Source: Chrysomallon squamiferum (Eukaryota; Mollusca; Gastropoda; Neomphalida; Peltospiridae). From it: a stretch of 64,000 nucleotides of DNA. The notes under the pieces are model-generated. The model was not told the origin of the DNA and ran no database searches. It saw nothing but the letters and a program-made list of their open reading frames with translations. Positions 49,031 through 64,000 of this stretch are shown in pieces. The DNA lies in NCBI GenBank assembly GCA_012295275.1, contig CM022672.1:10221404-10285403 (forward strand), given 5' to 3'. Position 1 is the stretch's first letter; the number at the start of each line of letters is the position of its first letter. Position numbers and translations under genes: made by a program.

Positions 49031-51381
49031 AATTCTCTTATTTTTACATTAAAGAAAGAAAAAGGTCAAATCCACAAATAAAAAATTAAAGAATAAAAAT
49101 AAAATAAAATTAAAAAAATAAAATAAAATAAAATAAAATAAAATAAAATAAAATAAATAAATCAATCAAATACAATTCAGTAAAATAACAACATCAACAA
49201 CAATAACAGTAATAGTAAATTATATTTAATAATAGTAATAGAGTAGCAATATAGCAAAACTTTGAAACTGAAAACAAAAAAGCACTAGACAACAGAAACT
49301 GCAATGTTTTTTTTATTTTAAAATTTATTTTTATATGATGACTGTAAATTATAAAACTATGCAATTAAAATTAAGACAAAATTTACATAGAAAACAATCC
49401 GCTTATGGTTTTGGATTTTTTTTTTTTTCTAATTTTTTCAGTTTATACAAAAATAAATAGTCAACTGAAATAAAATATTTAAGCGTAAAGCTTTTAACAC
49501 AAATAAAAACATTCGCACAGAGAATTCATGGCTATTTTTATTTTATTTTATTAGTATTTTTTTTTTTTTTTTATTAGTATTTTTAGTTGTTATTTTTGTA
49601 ATTATTAGTATTTAATTATTATTAGTATTTTTTTTTTTTTTTAACCAGAAAAAGCCCAAACATCTCCCAAAACAAGCAAAAACAACTGGCATGAAGGTAT
49701 TAAGAATTCAAAAAATGAAAAAAAAAAAAAAACACCCTTAAAATCCGATAAAAATTATTCTTTTTATTTTTCCTTTTTTTTATTTCTCTACGTAGCATAA
49801 TTATACGAAGTGGATTTGAGTTTTTCGTTAAAAATGTGATCAGGCTTATGGATTGTAATACTCTGGGTTTTTTTTACATAAAAAGTACATTTTTAACGGA
49901 ATTAGATTATTCATACATTTCATACAAAATGTTTTTAAACGCCTTTGTCACTTAAATTGAACTTTTTATTCCTTTTGAACTTTAAAGACCATTTCAGATT
50001 GGTTTTGTTTCGGATTATAAACACCTTACAAGTATAAAGAATCAGAGACGAATTCATAACTATTTTACAGATGGGAATTTGATACCCTGACACTCATAAA
50101 CGTCAACAGAATTAAAAATTCCTAACCGTATATTTTAGTAAATCTTAGGTGAGTTATATAGAAAAATAAATATGAAACCTTTAGCAAATATTTAATAAAG
50201 AAAACGTAAGCTATAAATATATTAAATATTGTAAAAATAATTACTTATAAATTAAAAAGAAACTGGATTTATATTCAAATGATGTTTATAAAATAGTTAA
50301 ATTAATGTAAATTTATGTAACAATACAAACAAACACCTTCGACACACCTGCAACTGCTTCTGAAAATATTTTTTTTTAGATCCTGAAAACCTAGAAAAAA
50401 ATAAAATTTGAATATTCTCTAGTCAACATGATACGATATTACACAGACTTCACGGAACCAAAATTATTATCTATGTAAATACTTCTGTAATATTCTGTGT
50501 ATTGAAAAACTTGATATATGGTATTTCATGTCAATAAATCTTACCAAGCTAGACTAATGAACTTTGATTTAAGTATCAGTCGTCTTTTCTGACAACTGCG
50601 AGAAATCGAAAGCCAAATCTTAACTCGTAAATATCGAAATACAAAAATGGGAGAAGCAAACGAAACGAAATGTTTATATTGCGACCGGAACATTTCGAAA
50701 GCATAAATTAAGAAATACATAAACTAAAAATTGATTTATGGAAATGAGTAATTTATTTAATGATCGTGCTTTAAAATCAGCCTTATATAGTAACCAGAAA
50801 GTTCTTTTGCTAAAAGGTAAGATGTAGACACATGTGTATGTATGTTTGTGTTTATATATGTGTGTATACACACACAATATTCAGTGTTTTTGTTGTTCTA
50901 GTTATGAAAAACATAAAACATTATCCACATCCTCCTCATCGTCATTATTATTATTATTTTTAATATCATAATTTTTTTTTTTATTTACTACAAAAATAAC
51001 ATGTGAATAAGATAAGACAAGATAAAATATATAAAATATTTTATTTGCTAAAAAAAATTATTTCTAAATTGTATATTCTTAGAATCAACAGTCTGTTCTA
51101 TAATATACCTTCAAATAAAGAAACAAAAATTAAAAATAAGAGATAACACAAAATCGCTCCATGTATTAAAATACTTTATTTCGTATGCGATTGATTGATG
51201 CATACGGAGAATTGTTTAAAAAACACGAAAAAAAAACCACGAACCATAATTATAGCGATTTCAGTCACAACATGATATATCTTCATTTGTTAAGAATAGT
51301 ACTATTTACTAACCAAAGAACAAAGAAAAACAAAGCAGTAATTATAAACCAACAAAGTATTGACATCTGAGGATTATCTTG

Positions 51382-51421
<40 letters not shown>

Positions 51422-52615
51422 TGAAAATATATTTATTATCTATGTATCGTTATGCTCCGGGATTGAAAGTCCAGTTCATGTTTTGTCTTTATTCATATTT
51501 ATATTATATTATGCTATGCTGTAAAATTTTATGTTATATTACATTACATTACATTAGAATGTTATTTTATTATTGTTATATTATTATTGTTATCATCATT
51601 ATCATCATCATCATCATCATCAGAATGCGTAAAAATGCAGTTGATGAGTATGACGATGTCATTATGCAAACCATCATTACTTTTTGACTGTGGTATATAA
51701 ACATAAATTCACACAATCATACACACTGACGCACCTACATACTGAAATGTAACTCCATAATGAAAGTTTGAACAACAAAAATAAGAATTGTCTTGTAAAA
51801 AAAAAAAAAAAAAAAAATAAATAAATAAATAAAAGAAGGTATAATTAATTTTTTTTGTCATTAAGTTTTAACTAATTTCATATTAAACCGTAAAATCTCA
51901 CCTGTGCTTGTGCTAAAGGAATTTTAATTGTTTTTCTTCGTTCTCAGAGAAAATGAAATAAAAAGATTTCTCATTTGTTTAACTCACTAAGGTAATTTAC
52001 TGTAATGGCTTTTAATTAAAAGTTATTGACATCATTATTTAAGAAGATCCATGATTTCTGTGGATATAATGATGAACTCTAAAATCAACTTGTTGTTGTA
52101 TTCGTGATGGTAGTAGTAGTGGTACTGATAGTAGTAATAGTTGTAGTAGTAGAAATTGTCGTGGTAGTAGTAGCTGCTGCTGTTGTAGTTTTAGAAGTAG
52201 TAGAAGCGGTAATGGTGGCAGCAGTAGAAGTAGTAATGAAGATGGTAGTAGAAAAGCACAGGCAGTAATATTTAAAAAAATATATATATTTCAAGAATAT
52301 ACGATTTGTATAATTTTTATTTTTATATTTCATATATTTTTTTAATTTCATTGTTTTACGCTATACCTAACTGACCAAGCGCATCTGATGTTAACATTAA
52401 AATGACAGATGTCGCAAAACACACTAGTCAGCAAAGAATAACATACAGTAATGCATGTTTATAACACAACCAGTTATTACCAGTTTTTAATCTGTTAATT
52501 AATATACTCAGTTTGAATAAGTATTCTGATACAACGACATACAAACATGCAAACATATGTACATACATACGTTCATATATAAACACATGCATTCATTCAT
52601 ACATCCATATATACG

Positions 52616-52652
<37 letters not shown>

Positions 52653-53103
52653 ATATAAAAACAAATCACCAAACCATTAACAAATTTACATAATATAATT
52701 ACATATTTATCACTGAAGGTAACAAAACTATGGCGATGATAATTTTTTTATTATCTTAATTAAGAACTATTTACATTAATCTTTACATTATTTTCTAAAC
52801 GAAATTATCATAGCACTTTCTGAACGTCTGCTAACACAGAATTTATCACTGATAAAATCCTTCTAAACTCGATCCTTCTAAGTATGTATTATGAATAGTA
52901 TTCCGTGTCAAGTAATAGTCCACAAACATTAATCCTGGAACACATAAATACATAATAATTATTTCGTATCAGTATAATCTGTGAATATGTATAAGAATTT
53001 GGTTGTTCTAGAAATAAATTTTATACAGTAGAACTGAATCCCCGTAATTAATTTGCAGTTACAATATTATCGTGCATTACGTTTTATTTCTTGTTTTGAA
53101 CTG

Positions 53104-53138
<35 letters not shown>

Positions 53139-53613
53139 AGGATAATACAATCATGATGAACTCTTTCACAATCCAGAACGAAAATCTGGTAATGATAATC
53201 TCGAAACATTCATGAAACTGTAATACAATTTGAGCTTTGGAACGAATGAGCATATCCTTCGTCATGTGTTGATTAATGTATTCAAAAACTTTTTCTTCAT
53301 TATCCAGACATCTAGTTTTAACTCGAGACATATATCTTTGTCACATACAATAACGACATTGTGATCATTTCAAAGCAACACCTTGTTAATAATAATTCCT
53401 ATTTCTCGAACAGATGTAATTCAGTTTGAACATTAGAAACAAAATGAATATTTATCATACACACTGTACACTTTGAAAATCACTAGTTCAGTAAAAAAAA
53501 AAAAAAAAAAAAAAAAGAGGATTTTGCGAGTTTTATAAAATGATGATTGATATCTTTCACTCTTAGAATGGCAGTAATTATAAAAAAAAAAAATAATTAA
53601 TAAGGCATGTTCT
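49031..53613. other. Intergenic, AT-rich, no supported gene
   Basis: It contains (AAAAT)n at 49097-49157, many A or T runs, (AT)n at 51389-51419, an imperfect TAG/TGG trinucleotide block at 52091-52250, (CA)(TA) runs near 52617-52652 and an A run at 53103-53136. It also includes the probable 3' UTR of the minus-strand receptor gene at its right edge. Confidence 0.5.
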
Positions 53614-62928
<9,315 letters not shown>

Positions 62929-63211
62929 CTATAAAGATAAAATTATAGAAAAAAAACAGAGGTCAGTGTTATATTATACATCATTAAAGTAGGGTAAATA
63001 TGGAATTATTTTTTTCTAATATTAAAGATTGTAAAATGTAATTTAGTTTAATTAAAATATTTTGTTTTAAAGCACTGAATTGCAAATTCGTTTGTTACAG
63101 TTTGGGAGAGTGAAGGAGAATGTAACATAAAGAGCGTTTATGTTACACGATTTACGGTAAACGGATAAGGTCGAAGGTATAGGAATTGATATGTTTCATT
63201 AATAATAACAA

Positions 63212-63242
<31 letters not shown>

Positions 63243-64000
63243 AAGAAGAAGAAAGAAATTTTATCAAGAAAACATACCTATCAACAAGTTTCATGGCGTT
63301 TTGTTTGTTCAAAGTTTTAATTTTCATGTTTCTTTCTTAAAAACACTTAAAAAAAAAAAATTGTTTTTGATCTTTTTCATTTGGTTTTACTTACTCTTGC
63401 TTACATGTTTTTCTTCCTGTGTATGTGTTAAAATACCGCACGTCTTCCATTTTTAATTAAACGTTTTCAGTACTCAGTATATATATATATATGGTAAATA
63501 TATATTAGTACCGCCATGATGGTATGTGTTTTTCCTTACTGAAAATCAATAATGGAAATTGTTGCCGCCTAAAGTAAACATTTTCTCGTCGGTCTCTACC
63601 ACCACATAAAGAAAAAGCTAAAGAAAGTTTTATAGTCATATATTTTTTTTTATTCTCGATATCACGTTCGCCGTATTTATCACAAAGGAAGAAAATAAAA
63701 GGAGTTTTTACAGCCACGAGTGAGTGTTTGTAATTATACGCCACAATTTGTGCTGTCGATCTCTCCCCGGGGACTTCGGAATTCCTAATTTAGTACAAAT
63801 GACTGGTCATTGCATCTGATCTAATTTGGTGCACGCCATAACAAGAAGTAATTACTTTAATAAAGAGTGATCGATGTCAAAAAGTCGATCACAGAATGCA
63901 CATATATATGTATAAAAAAAATATATAAAAAAAATCGTACACCGAGATTTGCAAATAAAAAGATGATAATAAGACTGAGCGTTAAGTCTAGACTTTAATC
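62929..64000. other. Upstream intron or 5' region of the receptor gene; no exon recognised
   Basis: It contains a GAA trinucleotide run at 63211-63253 and a short (AT)n near 63479-63490. No minus-strand exon with supportable splice sites, signal peptide or cysteine pattern is seen, so the missing N terminus is probably further right. Confidence 0.45.

Overview
This is a eukaryotic, animal nuclear window. Every protein-coding gene except one is split by short GT-AG introns (mostly 0.1-1.8 kb). The DNA is strongly AT-rich and carries an unusually dense load of microsatellites: (ATT)n, (CT)n/(GA)n, (CA)n, (AT)n and (AAAT)n. The gene set (clan-3 cytochrome P450, COMMD3, XPNPEP1, STKLD1, a PAN/CUB receptor), the intron style and a jockey/CR1-like LINE relic fit a lophotrochozoan, most likely a mollusc. 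That placement is an inference from style, not from a marker gene.

Layout from left to right. (1) 142-1094, plus: last three exons of a cytochrome P450. (2) 5169-5756, minus: a complete intronless COMMD3. (3) 6741-17250, plus: complete 22-exon Xaa-Pro aminopeptidase 1 with all five metal ligands. It is divergent to COMMD3 across about 1 kb. (4) 19526-20833, minus: two-exon leucine-rich-repeat protein. (5) 24363-27581, plus: a TATA-driven gene for a secreted protein that I do not recognise. It is built from two tandem copies of a 12-cysteine module, each preceded by a helical segment. (6) 29391-41220, plus: 19-exon STKLD1-like kinase with armadillo-type helical repeats. (7) 44048-44325: remnant of a hAT-type non-autonomous element. 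(8) 47830-49030: decayed, internally deleted LINE. (9) 53614-62928, minus: 3' nine exons of a PAN-CUB-CUB-transmembrane receptor with an NPLY-type cytoplasmic motif; its 5' end lies beyond the window.

The genes look functionally unrelated: oxidation, endosomal sorting, proline peptide turnover, a secreted Cys-rich factor, a kinase and a receptor. There is no operon-like logic. The most unusual items are the duplicated 12-Cys secreted protein, three tandem duplications that each copy a splice site (two in STKLD1, one in the receptor), the kinase catalytic residues retained in STKLD1, the intronless COMMD3, and several exons whose 3' splice site abuts a long microsatellite. All exon boundaries were read by eye from GT/AG sites and checked for frame. 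I could run no search or alignment.
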